5,962 bases of DNA, taken from the NCBI GenBank assembly GCA_023429275.1, contig JAEYWB010000367.1, positions 1 to 5,962 on the forward strand, read 5' to 3'. Positions 5,798-5,962 of this stretch are shown piece after piece. The notes beneath the pieces were generated by a model. The model saw nothing but the letters and a program-made list of their open reading frames with translations. It did no database searches and had not been told where the DNA came from. Positions within the stretch are counted from its first letter, which is position 1. Every line of letters begins with the position of its first letter. The position numbers and the translations under genes were made by a program. The stretch is from Planctomycetota bacterium. GTDB taxonomy: Bacteria; Planctomycetota; Planctomycetia; Planctomycetales; Planctomycetaceae.

Positions 5798-5962
5798 ATG
5801 ACGAGCTTCTGGAAGCTTCTGATCTGTCTCGTGGCGACCGGGATGCTGGGCGCGTCGGCCGCTGCCGCGGAGCCGGCCCTGCCGAAGTTGCTCGAGGCGA
5901 AAATCCCGAGCACGGCGGACAAGACCGAGCAGCCGATGCGGTACTGGGTTCCCGACAATGCG
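5798..5962 (+). CDS. Exported protein, N-terminal fragment (possible alpha/beta hydrolase)
   Basis: An ATG at 5798 opens a frame that stays open for 55 codons to the right edge. Residues 1-24 are a signal peptide (SFWKLLICLVATGMLGASAAAA) with a probable cut after AAA or AAAA, before EPALPKLLEAK. An AGG at 5787-5789 is a weak ribosome binding site with 8 bases of spacing. The mature start ends in EAKIPSTADKTEQPMRYWVP and then DNA. This resembles the beginning of secreted prolyl-oligopeptidase or esterase-like alpha/beta hydrolases of planctomycetes, in which an IPSxxDxTxQP segment is followed by a strand leading to the HxWxG region. Too little is present to show a catalytic motif, so the function is a tentative reading. 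It follows kdgK on the same strand but is separated from it by a hairpin and the inverted repeat, so it is probably transcribed separately. Confidence 0.75.
   Translation, partial: MTSFWKLLICLVATGMLGASAAAAEPALPKLLEAKIPSTADKTEQPMRYWVPDNA

Overview
The window is GC-rich with strongly GC-biased third codon positions. It holds three complete or near-complete secreted proteins of unassigned or loosely assigned function, a sugar-acid kinase, and the first 55 codons of another secreted protein. Several things suggest a member of the Planctomycetota: TPR proteins with signal peptides, a transglutaminase-like/TPR fusion, a small Gly/Thr/Arg-rich secreted beta protein, and loosely spaced single genes with weak Shine-Dalgarno sites. 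This is an inference from style; there is no rRNA or other marker gene to confirm it.

Layout. Positions 1-2319 are one uninterrupted minus-strand reading frame of 773 codons. It starts at 2319 with a signal peptide, runs off the left edge and encodes a large helical TPR-type protein. Positions 2320-2663 separate it from a divergent small plus-strand gene, 2664-3077 (137 aa, exported, predicted beta-rich). That gene converges, with a 19-base gap, on minus-strand 3097-4281 (394 aa, exported, transglutaminase-like Cys-His domain followed by TPRs). A 246-base divergent spacer leads to plus-strand 4528-5619, a PfkB-family kinase best read as 2-keto-3-deoxygluconate kinase (KdgK). After it come a hairpin (5631-5653) and a large intergenic inverted repeat with 18-base arms (5656-5761) built from 9-base units of the type cacagaggg. 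A new signal-peptide gene begins at 5798 and is cut by the right edge.

How the genes work together. Strands alternate and no two genes clearly form an operon, so the window looks like ordinary chromosomal background rather than one multi-gene system. KdgK belongs to uronate/sugar-acid catabolism (KDG to KDPG), but no partner enzyme (KDPG aldolase, uronate isomerase, dehydratase) is present here. The two TPR proteins and the small beta protein probably act outside the cytoplasm. I do not see a defence island, mobile element, CRISPR array or RNA gene. The points most worth a second look are the intergenic inverted repeat, the transglutaminase/TPR protein and the small secreted beta protein.
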